DNA from: Burkholderia sp. 9120
Lineage (GTDB): Bacteria > Pseudomonadota > Gammaproteobacteria > Burkholderiales > Burkholderiaceae
Direction of reading: 5' to 3'
Length of the DNA stretch: 64,000 nt
Assembly: GCF_000745015.1 (NCBI RefSeq)
Contig: NZ_JQNA01000002.1
Span: 2,294,001 to 2,358,000 of the forward strand
The translations under genes were made by a program, and so were the position numbers. The notes below the pieces were generated by a model. The model saw only the letters and a program-made list of their open reading frames with translations. It had not been told where the DNA came from and searched no databases. Numbering within the stretch: the first letter of the stretch is position 1; every line of letters starts with the position of its first letter. This document shows positions 11,222 to 20,631 of this stretch, piece by piece.

Positions 11222-11626
11222 ATGAACACGCAATTCACGATCACCGAGCTCGCACGGGAATTCGACGTCACGCCGCGCGCGATCCGTTTCTACGAAGACC
11301 AGGGTTTACTCTCGCCGAGCCGCGAAGGATCGAGCGGTTTGCGGCGTGTCTACTCGGCCCGCGACCGCACGCGCCTGAAGCTCACGCTACGCGGCAAACG
11401 GCTCGGCTTCACGCTGTCGGAGATACGCGACCTGCTGGACGTGTACGAATCGCCGACCGACACCGTGCCGCAATTGCACGCGTTCCTCGCCACGGTGGCG
11501 CGGCATCGCGATGTGCTCGAACGTCAACTGGAAGATCTGAACGCGACGCTCGAAGACCTCGCGCAATATGAAGCTCAGGCGCGCGTGCTGCTGGAGAACG
11601 GCACACGCGAAACCAGGCACGCATAA
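11222..11626 (+). CDS. MerR-family transcriptional regulator (LiuR-like)
   Basis: DNA-binding regulator of 134 residues. The N-terminal winged helix-turn-helix is typical of MerR (TITELAREFDVTPRAIRFYEDQGLL, about 6-30, then R-rich wing RRVYSARDRTRLK). A long dimerisation coiled coil follows (about 80-125, RHRDVLERQLEDLNATLEDL). There is no cysteine-rich metal loop at the C-terminus, which argues against a metal sensor and fits the LiuR branch that controls leucine and acyl-CoA catabolism. A near-palindrome stands 46 bases upstream, so autoregulation is likely. The specific LiuR assignment is a judgement from size and composition. Confidence 0.85.
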   Translation: MNTQFTITELAREFDVTPRAIRFYEDQGLLSPSREGSSGLRRVYSARDRTRLKLTLRGKRLGFTLSEIRDLLDVYESPTDTVPQLHAFLATVARHRDVLERQLEDLNATLEDLAQYEAQARVLLENGTRETRHA

Positions 11627-11705
11627 GCGGCGCGATGCGTCGCGGGCCCACCCGGACGATACAATCGTGGGTGTCTTCACGACATGAGGCGAATGCACGG
11701 TCGAC

Positions 11706-13544
11706 ATGAATCACTTCCCTAAACTGCTGTCGTCGCAAATCGGCTTTGACGTCGCGCAGACCATGCTCGAAGGATTCGACCGGCACTATCGGATCTTTCG
11801 CGACGCCGCGATCCACGCCAAGACGCTGTTCGAGAAAGCCGACTGGCATGGCCTGCAAAAGCTCGCGCGCGAGCGCATTACCTCGTACGACGAGCGCGTC
11901 GAGGAATGCGTCGAACTGCTCGAAGACGAATACGACGCCGAGAATATCGACGACGAAGTGTGGCAGCAGATCAAGCTGCACTACATCGGCCTGCTGACCA
12001 CGCACCGCCAGCCCGAGTGCGCGGAAACGTTCTTCAATTCCGTGTGCTGCAAGATCCTGCACCGCTCGTACTTCAACAACGACTTCATCTTCGTGCGCCC
12101 GGCGATTTCGACCGAGTACATCGAGAACGACGAACCGGCCGCGAAGCCGACATATCGCGCGTATTACCCCGGCAAGGACGGGCTGGCCGCCACGCTCGAA
12201 CGCGTCGTCACGAATTTCCAGCTCGAGCCGCCGTTCGAGGATCTGACGCGCGACGTGAGTTGCGTCATGCAGACCATCCACGACGCGTTCGGCGCGTTCG
12301 ACGAAGCGCCCAATTTCCAGATTCACGTGCTGTCGTCGCTGTTCTACCGGAACAAGTCGGCGTATATCGTCGGGCGGATCATCAACGGTGATCTGCTGCT
12401 GCCGTTCGCGGTGCCCTTGCGCCATGTGAAACCCGGCGTGCTCGCGCTCGACACGGTGCTGCTCAAGCGCGACCAGTTGCTGATCATCTTCGGCTTTTCG
12501 CATTCGTATTTTCTGGTCGATATGGAAGTGCCGTCCGCGTACGTGGAGTTTCTCGGCACGATCATGCCGGGCAAGCCGAAGGCGGAAATCTATACGTCGG
12601 TGGGTCTGCAAAAGCAGGGCAAGAATCTCTTCTATCGCGACCTGCTGCATCATCTGTCGCATTCGAGCGATCAGTTCATCATCGCGCCCGGTATCAAAGG
12701 GCTCGTGATGCTGGTGTTCACGCTGCCGTCGTTTCCGTATGTGTTCAAGCTGATCAAAGACCACTTCCCGCCGCCGAAGGAAACCACGCGCGCGCAGATC
12801 AAGGAGAAGTATCAGCTCGTCAAACGGCACGACCGTTTGGGCCGCATGGCCGACACGCTCGAATATTCGAGCGTCGCGCTGCCGCGTTCGCGGCTCGACG
12901 AAGCGCTCGTGCGCGAACTCGAAAAGGAAGTGCCGTCGCTGATCGAATACGACGGCGACAATCTGGTGATTCGCCACATGTATATCGAGCGCCGCATGGT
13001 GCCGCTCAACCTGTTCCTGCAGAACGGCACGGACCAGGACGTCGAACACGGCATCAAGGAATACGGCAATGCGATCAAGGAACTGATGCAGGCCAACATT
13101 TTCCCCGGCGACATGCTGTACAAGAACTTCGGCGTGACGCGTCACGGCCGGGTGGTGTTTTACGACTACGACGAAATCGAATATCTGACTGACTGCAACG
13201 TGCGCGCGGTGCCGGCGCCACGTAACGAAGAAGACGAAATGTCGGGCGAGCCGTGGTACTCAGTCGGCCCGCACGACATTTTCCCGGAGACGTACGGCAC
13301 GTTCCTGCTCGGCGACCCACGCGTGCGCCGTTCCTTCATGCAGCATCACGCGGATTTCTTCGGTCCCGCGCTGTGGCAACGGCACAAGGATCATCTACTG
13401 AAAGGCGAACTGCCCGACTTTTTCCCGTACGACGACAGCGTGCGCTTCTGCGTCCGCTATCCGGAACGCTTCGCCGATGCGGCTTCGTCCGCGCCGGCCG
13501 CACCGGATGCTTCAGCCGACGAATCCAACGTGCGAGCCGCGTGA
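11706..13544 (+). CDS. aceK: Isocitrate dehydrogenase kinase/phosphatase
   Basis: Bifunctional enzyme that phosphorylates and dephosphorylates isocitrate dehydrogenase, shifting carbon into the glyoxylate bypass on acetate or fatty acids. It has 612 residues (E. coli 578) and matches the family along its length. The ATP-binding region runs from APGIKG (about 327-332) to the lysine-containing VFKLIKD (K348). The catalytic region holds [21 protein letters not shown]. The last 20 or so residues are an Ala/Ser-rich tail. A possible promoter with TACAAT at 11660-11665 lies inside a small inverted repeat (CCCAC / GTGGG). aceA and aceB are not in the window; here aceK precedes carbonic anhydrase and acyl-CoA genes, consistent with use of acetyl-CoA. 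Confidence 0.97.
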   Translation: MNHFPKLLSSQIGFDVAQTMLEGFDRHYRIFRDAAIHAKTLFEKADWHGLQKLARERITSYDERVEECVELLEDEYDAENIDDEVWQQIKLHYIGLLTTHRQPECAETFFNSVCCKILHRSYFNNDFIFVRPAISTEYIENDEPAAKPTYRAYYPGKDGLAATLERVVTNFQLEPPFEDLTRDVSCVMQTIHDAFGAFDEAPNFQIHVLSSLFYRNKSAYIVGRIINGDLLLPFAVPLRHVKPGVLALDTVLLKRDQLLIIFGFSHSYFLVDMEVPSAYVEFLGTIMPGKPKAEIYTSVGLQKQGKNLFYRDLLHHLSHSSDQFIIAPGIKGLVMLVFTLPSFPYVFKLIKDHFPPPKETTRAQIKEKYQLVKRHDRLGRMADTLEYSSVALPRSRLDEALVRELEKEVPSLIEYDGDNLVIRHMYIERRMVPLNLFLQNGTDQDVEHGIKEYGNAIKELMQANIFPGDMLYKNFGVTRHGRVVFYDYDEIEYLTDCNVRAVPAPRNEEDEMSGEPWYSVGPHDIFPETYGTFLLGDPRVRRSFMQHHADFFGPALWQRHKDHLLKGELPDFFPYDDSVRFCVRYPERFADAASSAPAAPDASADESNVRAA

Positions 13545-13650
13545 AACGCGCGCGCTGAGTGCTGCACGGAAAGCCGCGCTGAACGCCTCGTCCGAACTTT
13601 ATGCAACGACACCGGCCGGTCCATCGGTCGAGCAAACGCCCAGACACGCC

Positions 13651-14412
13651 ATGAACACGAAAGTCAATCCGTCCCCCCACCCGCTCGCGCATCTGTTCGA
13701 CAACAACGACGCGTGGGTCACCCGCAAGCTGTCCGAAGACCCCGAGTATTTCTCGCGTCTCGCGCATCAGCAAACGCCTGAATACCTGTGGATCGGCTGC
13801 TCCGATTCACGTGTGCCGGCGAACCAGATCATCGGCCTGCCGCCGGGTGAAGTGTTCGTGCACAGAAACATCGCCAACGTGGTGGTGCATACCGATCTGA
13901 ACTGTCTGTCGGTGATTCAGTTCGCCGTCGATCTGCTGAAGGTCAAGCACATCATGGTGGTCGGCCACTATGGCTGCTCGGGCGTCGGCGCGGCGCTGCA
14001 CGGCCGGCGCGTGGGTCTCGCGGACAACTGGCTGCATCACGTGCAGGACGTGCGCAGCAAGCATGCCGCGCTGCTCGAAAACTGGCCGCTCGGCGAGGCG
14101 CGGCACCGTCGTCTGGTCGAACTGAACACGATCGAACAGGTGATGAACGTGTGCCGCACCACCATCGTCAACGACGCGTGGGCACGCGGTCAGGAACTCA
14201 CCGTGCACGGCTGGGTGTATGGCGTGCACGACGGCAAGGTGCGCAACCTCGGCATGGCGATCAGCGACGCGGCCACGCTCGACGCGACCTACAAGGATTG
14301 CATCGCGGCCGTCGCGGCCGGCGGTGCGTACAAGGAAGACAACGACGCGGCCCGGCTCGGCGACGTGCCGGCGATCGTCGAAGGTGTGATCAAGGAGCTT
14401 AAACATGATTGA
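13651..14412 (+). CDS. can: Beta-class carbonic anhydrase
   Basis: Zinc enzyme interconverting CO2 and bicarbonate in the cytosol, 253 residues. The start at 13651 gives MNTKVNPSPHPLAHLF; the frame is open further upstream, but that part has no family similarity. Zinc ligands are C50 with D52 and R54 (IGCSDSRVP), and H106 and C109 (VVGHYGCSG). The motif set is that of the E. coli Can type. Its last 8 bases overlap the thiolase start, and the thiolase ribosome-binding site lies inside this gene, which implies translational coupling. This link to an acyl-CoA operon may reflect bicarbonate supply for a carboxylase step (inference). Confidence 0.96.
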   Translation: MNTKVNPSPHPLAHLFDNNDAWVTRKLSEDPEYFSRLAHQQTPEYLWIGCSDSRVPANQIIGLPPGEVFVHRNIANVVVHTDLNCLSVIQFAVDLLKVKHIMVVGHYGCSGVGAALHGRRVGLADNWLHHVQDVRSKHAALLENWPLGEARHRRLVELNTIEQVMNVCRTTIVNDAWARGQELTVHGWVYGVHDGKVRNLGMAISDAATLDATYKDCIAAVAAGGAYKEDNDAARLGDVPAIVEGVIKELKHD

Positions 14413-15628
14413 GGCAAGCATGAGTGAGACAAACATGAACCCGACGCAGAACGATCCGATCGTCATCGTGGGCGTAGCCCGCACGCCGATGGCGGCTTTC
14501 CAGGGCGACTTCGCGTCGCTGACCGCACCGCAACTCGGCTCGATCGCGATCGAAGCCGCGGTGCAACGCGCGGGCCTCAAGCCCGAGCAGATCGACGAAG
14601 TGGTGATGGGCTGCGTGTTGCCCGCCGGCCTCGGCCAGGCGCCGGCGCGGCAAGCCGCGTTGGGCGCCCACTTGCCGTTGAGCACCGGCAGCACGACCGT
14701 CAACAAGATGTGCGGCTCCGGCATGCGCGCGGCGATGTTCGCGCACGACATGCTGGCCGCCGGTTCCGTCGATGTGATCGTGGCGGGCGGCATGGAAAGC
14801 ATGACGAACGCGCCGTATCTGTTGCCCAAGGCGCGCGGCGGCATGCGCATGGGTCACGGCCAGGTGATCGATCATATGTTCTACGACGGCCTCGAAGACG
14901 CCTACGAAAAAGGCCGTCTGATGGGCACCTTCGCCGAGGAATGCGCGGGCTCGTACGAGTTCACGCGCGAGGCGCAAGACGCGTTCGCGATCGAGTCGCT
15001 CAACCGCGCGAAGCGCGCGAACGAAGACGGTTCGTTCGACTGGGAAATCGCGCCGGTCAAGCTGGAAAGCCGCAAAGGCGAAGTGACCGTCGATCACGAC
15101 GAGCAGCCGTTCAAAGCGAACCTCGACAAGATCCCGACGCTCAAGCCCGCGTTCAGCAAAACCGGCACGGTGACGGCGGCGAATTCGTCGTCGATTTCCG
15201 ACGGCGCCGCCGCGCTCGTGATGATGCGCGAGTCGACCGCGAAGCGTCTCGGCGTCGAGCCGATCGCGCGCGTGGTCGGCCACTCGACCTTCGCGCAGGA
15301 ACCGGCAAAGTTCACCACCGCACCGGTCGGCGCGATTCGCAAGCTGTTCGAGAAGAACGGCTGGCGCGCAGAAGAAGTCGATCTGTTTGAAGTCAACGAA
15401 GCGTTTGCCGTGGTGACGATGGCCGCGATGAAGGAACACCATCTGCCGCACGAGAAGGTCAACGTGAACGGCGGCGCCTGCGCGCTGGGGCATCCGATCG
15501 GCGCATCGGGCGCGCGGATTCTCGTCACGCTGATCGGCGCGTTGAAGAAGCGCGGCCTGAAGCGTGGCGTCGCGACGCTGTGCATTGGCGGCGGCGAAGC
15601 GACCGCGATGGGCGTTGAGCTGGTTTAA
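14405..15628 (+). CDS. Acetyl-CoA C-acyltransferase (thiolase)
   Basis: Cleaves acetoacyl-CoA or 3-ketoacyl-CoA to acetyl-CoA, or condenses acetyl-CoA. It has 407 residues. The start at 14405 is set by AAGGAG at 14392-14397. Catalytic residues are C103 (NKMCGSGM, nucleophile), H363 (CALGHPIGASG) and C393 (ATLCIGGGEATA). The sequence is of the biosynthetic/acetoacetyl type (PhaA/AtoB-like) rather than FadA, though substrate range cannot be read directly. It overlaps can upstream, and an SDR and an acyl-CoA dehydrogenase follow, so a branched-chain or short-chain acyl-CoA route is likely. Confidence 0.94.
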   Translation: MIEASMSETNMNPTQNDPIVIVGVARTPMAAFQGDFASLTAPQLGSIAIEAAVQRAGLKPEQIDEVVMGCVLPAGLGQAPARQAALGAHLPLSTGSTTVNKMCGSGMRAAMFAHDMLAAGSVDVIVAGGMESMTNAPYLLPKARGGMRMGHGQVIDHMFYDGLEDAYEKGRLMGTFAEECAGSYEFTREAQDAFAIESLNRAKRANEDGSFDWEIAPVKLESRKGEVTVDHDEQPFKANLDKIPTLKPAFSKTGTVTAANSSSISDGAAALVMMRESTAKRLGVEPIARVVGHSTFAQEPAKFTTAPVGAIRKLFEKNGWRAEEVDLFEVNEAFAVVTMAAMKEHHLPHEKVNVNGGACALGHPIGASGARILVTLIGALKKRGLKRGVATLCIGGGEATAMGVELV

Positions 15629-15714
15629 CGCGTGGCTTGCCGCATTCGCTGCGGCGTTCATTGCGGCGTTCATTGCCGTACTCGTTACGGCATTCGAAGA
15701 ATCGAGGTGAGTCG

Positions 15715-16392
15715 ATGAAGTCAGTGTTGATTGTCGGTGCGTCGCGCGGCATCGGCCAGGAGTTTGTCCGGCAGTACAAAAAGAGCGGCTGGCGCGTGCT
15801 CGCCACCGCGCGCGACGGCGCCGCGCTCGACGCGTTGAACGCGCTCGGTGCCGAGACTTTTTCGGTCGACATCACCTCGGAAGAAGACATCGCCGAGCTC
15901 GGCTCGCAGCTCGATGGAGAACGACTCGATGCGGCAATCCTGGTGTCGGGCGTGTACGGCCCGAACACCGAAGGCATCGAAGCGATCTCCGCCGAAGACT
16001 TCGACCATGTGATGCGTACCAACGTGCGTGGTCCGATGCAATTGATGCCGCTCCTGCTGCCGCTCGTCGAAGACGCCGGCGGCGTGTTCGCGGTGATCTC
16101 CAGCAAGATGGGCAGCATCGGCGACGCGAGCGGTACGGCCGGCTGGCTGTATCGCGCGAGCAAGGCGGCCTTGAACGACGCGCTGAAACTCGCGTCGCTC
16201 GAAGCGCACCGCGCGACCTGCGTCTCGTTGCATCCGGGCTGGGTACGCACCGACATGGGCGGCGCTCAGGCCGCGATCGACCCGGCGCGCAGCGTCACTG
16301 GTATGCGCGAAGTGCTCGCGCAGGCCGCGGCCCTACACGAAGACTTCAACGGCCGTTTCTATCAATACGACGGCACACCGCTCGACTGGTGA
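15715..16392 (+). CDS. Short-chain dehydrogenase/reductase (C-factor-like)
   Basis: NAD(P)-dependent SDR of 225 residues. The ATG at 15715 follows GAGGTGA; the longer frame from 15637 starts in short DNA repeats (GCGGCGTTCATT twice at 15651-15674) and is not credible. It has a nucleotide motif GASRGIG at 8-14 and catalytic Y146 and K150 (WLYRASKAALND). The C-terminal WVRTDMGGAQAAIDPARSV is typical of CsgA/C-factor-like SDRs. Substrate unknown. It sits between the thiolase and the acyl-CoA dehydrogenase, 12 bases from the latter, so it probably belongs to the same operon. Confidence 0.9.
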   Translation: MKSVLIVGASRGIGQEFVRQYKKSGWRVLATARDGAALDALNALGAETFSVDITSEEDIAELGSQLDGERLDAAILVSGVYGPNTEGIEAISAEDFDHVMRTNVRGPMQLMPLLLPLVEDAGGVFAVISSKMGSIGDASGTAGWLYRASKAALNDALKLASLEAHRATCVSLHPGWVRTDMGGAQAAIDPARSVTGMREVLAQAAALHEDFNGRFYQYDGTPLDW

Positions 16393-16404
16393 GGAGACAG
16401 ATTC

Positions 16405-17535
16405 ATGGTGCTTGATCAGGATCATTCGATGGTCCGCGACGCGCTGCGCACCTTCGTGCGCGAAGCCGTCACCCCGCACGCGGCCGCGTGGGACCGCGAG
16501 CGGACCTTTCCGCGCGACGTGCACCGGCAGCTCGCCGAACTCGGCGCTTACGGCGTGCTCGTGCCCGAAGCGTACGGCGGCGCCGGCATGGACGCGCTGG
16601 CGCTCGCGCTGATCCTCGAAGAAATTGCTGCCGGCGACGGCGGGACGTCGACGGCGATCTCCGTCAATAACTGCCCCGTGTGCAGCATCCTGCTCACCTA
16701 CGGCAACGACGCGCAGAAACGCGACTGGCTGACGCCGCTCGCGCGCGGCGAGATGCTCGGCGCGTTCTGTCTGACCGAACCGCAAGCGGGCTCCGACGCG
16801 TCGGCGCTACGCACCACGGCGACCCGCGACGGCGACGCGTACTTGCTGAACGGCGTCAAACAGTTCATCACGAGCGGCAAGAACGGCAACGTCGCGATCG
16901 TCATGGCCGTGACCGACAAGGCGGCGGGCAAGCGCGGCATCAGCGCGTTCATCGTGCCGACCGACACCCCAGGCTATGTCGTCGCGCGCGTCGAAGACAA
17001 GCTCGGCCAGCATTCGTCGGACACCGCGCAGATCGTTTTTGAAGAGTGCCGCGTGCCGGCCGCGAACCGGATCGGCGCGGAAGGCGAAGGCTATCGGATC
17101 GCGCTGTCGGGGCTCGAAGGGGGACGCATTGGTATCGCGGCGCAAAGCGTCGGCATGGCGCGCGCCGCCTTCGAGGCCGCGCTGGCCTATGCCAAAGAAC
17201 GCGAGAGCTTCGGCGTGCCGCTGTTCTCGCACCAGGCCGTGCAATTCCGCCTCGCCGACATGGCGACGCAACTCGAAGCCGCACGCCAGTTGATCTGGCA
17301 CGCGGCTTCGTTGAAGGATGCCGGTCAGCCGTGCCTTACCGAAGCGGCGATGGCCAAGCTGTTCGCCTCCGAAGCCGCCGAGCGCATCTGTTCGGCCGCG
17401 TTGCAGATTCACGGCGGCTACGGCTATCTGAGCGATTTCCCGGTGGAACGAATTTACCGCGACGTGCGCGTGTGCCAGATCTACGAAGGCACCAGCGATA
17501 TCCAGAAGATCCTCATCGCGCGCGGGCTAGGTTGA
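16405..17535 (+). CDS. Acyl-CoA dehydrogenase
   Basis: FAD enzyme that introduces the alpha-beta double bond in acyl-CoA, passing electrons to ETF. It has 376 residues and starts 8 bases after GAGGAGA. The two family signatures are present: AFCLTEPQAGSDASALRTTA near 119-138 and the C-terminal QIHGGYGYLSDFPVERIYRD. The catalytic base is E361 in QIYEGTSDIQ, the position used in short-chain and butyryl-CoA dehydrogenases rather than the displaced glutamate of isovaleryl-CoA dehydrogenase. It is therefore probably a short/branched-chain enzyme. It is the third gene of the thiolase-SDR-ACAD run and lies 7 bases before the YchJ-like gene. Confidence 0.95.
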   Translation: MVLDQDHSMVRDALRTFVREAVTPHAAAWDRERTFPRDVHRQLAELGAYGVLVPEAYGGAGMDALALALILEEIAAGDGGTSTAISVNNCPVCSILLTYGNDAQKRDWLTPLARGEMLGAFCLTEPQAGSDASALRTTATRDGDAYLLNGVKQFITSGKNGNVAIVMAVTDKAAGKRGISAFIVPTDTPGYVVARVEDKLGQHSSDTAQIVFEECRVPAANRIGAEGEGYRIALSGLEGGRIGIAAQSVGMARAAFEAALAYAKERESFGVPLFSHQAVQFRLADMATQLEAARQLIWHAASLKDAGQPCLTEAAMAKLFASEAAERICSAALQIHGGYGYLSDFPVERIYRDVRVCQIYEGTSDIQKILIARGLG

Positions 17536-17542
17536 AAGTCTG

Positions 17543-18001
17543 ATGAATAAATCATTGTTGTCGACGCAACGACCTGTCGACTGCCCGTGCGGCGGCGCCG
17601 CTCCCGATCAACGCAGCGGCGCCAAAGCGCCCCGTTTCGCGCAATGCTGCGGCCGCTATATCGACGCCACTGACACCGGCGAAGCAGCGCCGCGCGCGCT
17701 CGAACTGATGCGCTCGCGCTATAGCGCGTATGTTGTGGGCGCAACGGATTACCTGCGCGCCACCTGGGCGCCGCAAACCTGTCCCGCCGACCTCGACGTC
17801 GACCCGGCCGCGCCCGACGCGCCGCGCTGGCTCGGACTGCAGATCAAGGCTTTCGCCGAGACCGACGACGGTCATGCCACCGTTGAATTCATCGCACGAT
17901 ACAAGGTGGGGGGACGCGCGCATCGGCTGCACGAACTGAGCCGCTTTGTCCGCGACGAGGATGGTCGTTGGCGTTATGTCGACGGCAACGTCAGCGAATA
18001 G
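17543..18001 (+). CDS. YchJ family (UPF0225) protein with zinc-type cysteine motif
   Basis: A 152-residue cytosolic protein. The N-terminal SEC-C-like knuckle has CPCGG (residues 14-18) and a CC pair (about 35-36), expected to bind zinc. The middle carries the conserved ALELMRSRYSAYVVGATDYLRATW block, and the C-terminal NTF2-like half ends HELSRFVRDEDGRWRYVDG. E. coli YchJ has the same plan. Biochemical function is not established. It begins 7 bases after the dehydrogenase and is followed by an intrinsic terminator, so it closes that operon. Confidence 0.88.
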   Translation: MNKSLLSTQRPVDCPCGGAAPDQRSGAKAPRFAQCCGRYIDATDTGEAAPRALELMRSRYSAYVVGATDYLRATWAPQTCPADLDVDPAAPDAPRWLGLQIKAFAETDDGHATVEFIARYKVGGRAHRLHELSRFVRDEDGRWRYVDGNVSE

Positions 18002-18061
18002 TCCGTAACCTTTCAGCGCCTTACGCGGCGCAGCGGCGTGGTTTTCACCGTGTTCACATAG

Positions 18062-18087
18062 GGCCCTGTATAAGGGCCTTTTTTTTC
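18062..18087 (+). terminator. Intrinsic terminator of the thiolase/ACAD operon
   Basis: The stem GGCCCT / AGGGCC with loop GTATA is followed by eight T, about 60 bases after the YchJ-like stop. Confidence 0.85.
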
Positions 18088-18575
18088 GTGTTGGCTCAGC
18101 ACGACAACACACGCGACGGATCGCATTGCTTCGCACAGCCAGACACCCGCGAGGCCTGCGTTTCGCGGCATTTGGCAGGCCGATTGGCGGGCGGCAATTT
18201 TTTCGTCGCGGGTTCTCCTTGATTGCACAAAACAAAATTGTCGTGCCAGGATGAGTCCGTAGCTTCATGACGTCACGTTGCGAGAGAGGGTCCATACCAC
18301 TCCGCAAAATGCGCAGGGCGCTCTGCCGAGCACCAGATAGTGTGGGTTCGGCGGCAGTGTCGGGCAGCAACCGTGGCGCTCATCATCGGCGCGTGGGGTC
18401 GCGTCGGCCGTTTGGGTTCATCCCGTGCGATCTCGATTAGCGTGCGTGCGCCTGGCGCATAACGTACGCGAGTGTGTTTTTGTGTGTCGAAACAAGCTGA
18501 AAGGCAACTGTCAGCGACCAATTCGACAGACAAACACCACGGTGTTCAGGGCAGGATTTTGAGGCAGGTGCGTCA
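18088..18575. other. Intergenic region before the secreted hydrolase
   Basis: Nearly 490 bases without a supported gene on either strand. The part from 18440 to 18560 (TGTTTTTGTGTGTCG and nearby) is more AT-rich and probably holds the promoter of the gene at 18576; I cannot assign hexamers. Confidence 0.35.
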
Positions 18576-19862
18576 ATGGTGTTCAGCAAGATTCTGACGA
18601 AGTGTGCGGTGATGTGTGCAACGGCCACGTGCGCGGTTGCACTCGCGCATGCCGACCCGCTCGCCGACACCCAGGCGGGCCCCTTGACCCGCGCGCACGT
18701 GCCGCGCATTGCCCTCGACGACGATGTCTATCTGCCCACCGCGGGCCTGAACGAACAGATCATTCGCGTACCGGTCGACGCTGCCGGCTCGGTCACGCTC
18801 GAAACGACGATTTACAAACCGGACGGCGCAGGTCCGTTTCCGATGATCGTCTTCAACCACGGCAAGATTCCCGGCGATCCGCGCACGCAGGAACGCAGCG
18901 ACCCGCTGCCTTTCGCGCGCGAGTTCGTGCGTCGCGGCTACGTGGTGGTGGCACCGAACCGCCAGGGCTTTGGCCATTCGGACGGCGTGTATCAGCAGGA
19001 CGGTTGCGACGTCGAGCGCAACGGCGTTGGCCAGGCTGGCGACGTCGCCGCGACGATCAATTTCATGTCGAAGCAGCCGTATGTGGACGCGTCGCATATC
19101 GTGGTGGCGGGCACGTCGCATGGCGGCTTGGCGACGATGGCTTACGGCCCTGAGGCCGCGCCGGGTGTGCGGGCGTTGATCAATTTCTCGGGTGGTTTGC
19201 GGCAGGATGCGTGCAAGGACTGGCAGGGCAATCTGACGCGGGCGTTCGGCACGTACGGTGAGAAGACCCGCGTGCCATCGCTGTGGATGTACGGCGATAA
19301 CGATTCGGTGTGGAATACGCCGCTGGTGGCGGGCATGTATGCCGCGTATGGCGCGCATGGCGCGAGCGCGAAGATGGTGGATTTCGGCAACTACAAGAAC
19401 GACGCGCATCGGCTGGTTGGCGATCGTGACGGCGTGCATGTGTGGTGGCCGGCGGTCGAGGCGTTCCTTGCGCAGGTTGGGATGCCGACGGGCGTGCAGT
19501 ATCGGGTCGAGGATCCTTCTGCGCCTAAGGCGAGTGGGTTTGCTGCTGTCGACGCGGTCGATTCCGTGCCTTATGTCGATGAAGCCGGGCGGAATGGGTA
19601 TCGGAATTTCTTGCATCAGTATCCGAGTCGGGCGTTTGCTGTTTCTGATTCTGGGGCGTGGTCGTGGGCTGAAGGTGGGGATGATCCTAATTCGGTTGCT
19701 GTGGCTAATTGCCAGAAGCAAAGCGTCGCGCCTTGCCGGTTGTATGCGGTGGATAACTCCGTTGTTTGGGGGGATGGGTCTTCGCAGACGGCTAGTGGGG
19801 GCGAGGGTTCTGGGGCTGCTTCTGGCACTGACGCGCGGCGGGCTATTGCTAGTCGGGAATAG
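18576..19862 (+). CDS. Secreted alpha/beta hydrolase (dienelactone-hydrolase-like)
   Basis: Predicted periplasmic or secreted hydrolase of 428 residues. A signal peptide occupies about 1-26 (KCAVMCATATCAVALAHA before DP). The alpha/beta fold shows the oxyanion region FNHGKIPGD, the nucleophile motif GTSHG (VVAGTSHGGLATM), an acid in MYGDNDSVW and a likely catalytic histidine in NYKNDAHRL. The last 100 residues (Ser/Gly-rich, with GYRNFLHQYPSRAFAVSDSGAWSWA-type calcium or binding-like text) form an extra C-terminal region. Codon use in that last third switches from C-ending to T- and G-ending codons, just before the repeat element at 19881. Substrate unknown; an esterase or dienelactone-type hydrolase is the best guess. 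Confidence 0.85.
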   Translation: MVFSKILTKCAVMCATATCAVALAHADPLADTQAGPLTRAHVPRIALDDDVYLPTAGLNEQIIRVPVDAAGSVTLETTIYKPDGAGPFPMIVFNHGKIPGDPRTQERSDPLPFAREFVRRGYVVVAPNRQGFGHSDGVYQQDGCDVERNGVGQAGDVAATINFMSKQPYVDASHIVVAGTSHGGLATMAYGPEAAPGVRALINFSGGLRQDACKDWQGNLTRAFGTYGEKTRVPSLWMYGDNDSVWNTPLVAGMYAAYGAHGASAKMVDFGNYKNDAHRLVGDRDGVHVWWPAVEAFLAQVGMPTGVQYRVEDPSAPKASGFAAVDAVDSVPYVDEAGRNGYRNFLHQYPSRAFAVSDSGAWSWAEGGDDPNSVAVANCQKQSVAPCRLYAVDNSVVWGDGSSQTASGGEGSGAASGTDARRAIASRE

Positions 19863-19880
19863 AGCGCTGGCCGCGTAGCG

Positions 19881-20631
19881 CGGTTTTGGGGTCGTTGCTT
19901 TGGCCTTTCCTTGCTTTCTTAGTGGTCTATTAGCGTTGCCCCTGTGCGGGGCGGCACTCACTTTTCTTTGCCTGCCGCAAAGCAAAGTAAGCAAAAGAAA
20001 GCGGCTCAAACCGCTAACCATTAAGCGGGTCCCCCGCACAGTCACATTAGTGGCTCATCTGGAATCCGTGCCCTCGCACATTTGGCGGTAGCGGCACAGC
20101 AGTCATTCCTCCGGTGGCGCTCCGCGCCCCGTCCGGTCGTTCTTCAACCACCTGCAATTTTCAACGCTCACCATCTTCGAGTGCCCCACCTCTTCGCGTG
20201 CGCGGCGCTTCGAAATTGCGGCCATTCAGGGCGCCCGTAGCCTCTCAAATCTTCCACAGTTCATCGCCTCCCCAATGGCCCGGCTGCGCGACTTGCAGCC
20301 GCCAGTTACGAGCAAACCGTTTGGCAGCCCGAGCACCGTCAGCACGTATACGTGCTGACGGTGTGTGAACGGTCGTTGGGGCGCGCGCAGCGCCGCCGGA
20401 AGAATGACTGCTGTGCCGCTACCGCCAAATGCGCGAGGGCACGGATTCCAGATGCACCACTACCCATCGCGGACCACGGGCCCCGCTTAATGGTTAGCGG
20501 TTTGAGCCGCTTTCTTTTGCCTACTTTGCTTTGCGGCAGGCAAAGAAAAGTAGGTGCCGCCCCGCACAGGGGCAACGCTAATAGACCACTAAGACAGCAA
20601 GGAAAGGCCAAAGCAACGACCCCAAAACCGC
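19881..20631. repeat. Dispersed palindromic element, copy 1 (about 751 bp)
   Basis: Two arms of about 250 bases (19881 to about 20130 and about 20378 to 20631) are imperfect inverted repeats of each other, opening with GCGGTTTTGGGGTCG and closing with its complement. Each arm contains smaller hairpins (CCCC/GGGG around TGTGC, AGCGG/CCGCT around CTCAAA, and CTTTGC/GCAAAG). The middle 250 bases carry a unique part including CCCACCTCTTCGCGTG and end in a 30-bp perfect palindrome. No transposase, and no clear target-site duplication at the ends. A second copy in the opposite orientation is at 31919-32634. Open frames inside (for example, minus strand 20339-20653) follow the palindrome and are not credible genes. 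The structure suggests a non-autonomous mobile or structural repeat. Confidence 0.85.
20334..20363. repeat. 30-bp perfect palindrome inside repeat copy 1
   Basis: The half-site CACCGTCAGCACGTA is followed at once by its exact complement, with no spacer. It lies at the junction of the unique middle and the right arm. Copy 2 keeps only one half (CCGTCAGCACGTAT at about 32167-32180), so the palindrome is decayed or unfinished there. Confidence 0.85.
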
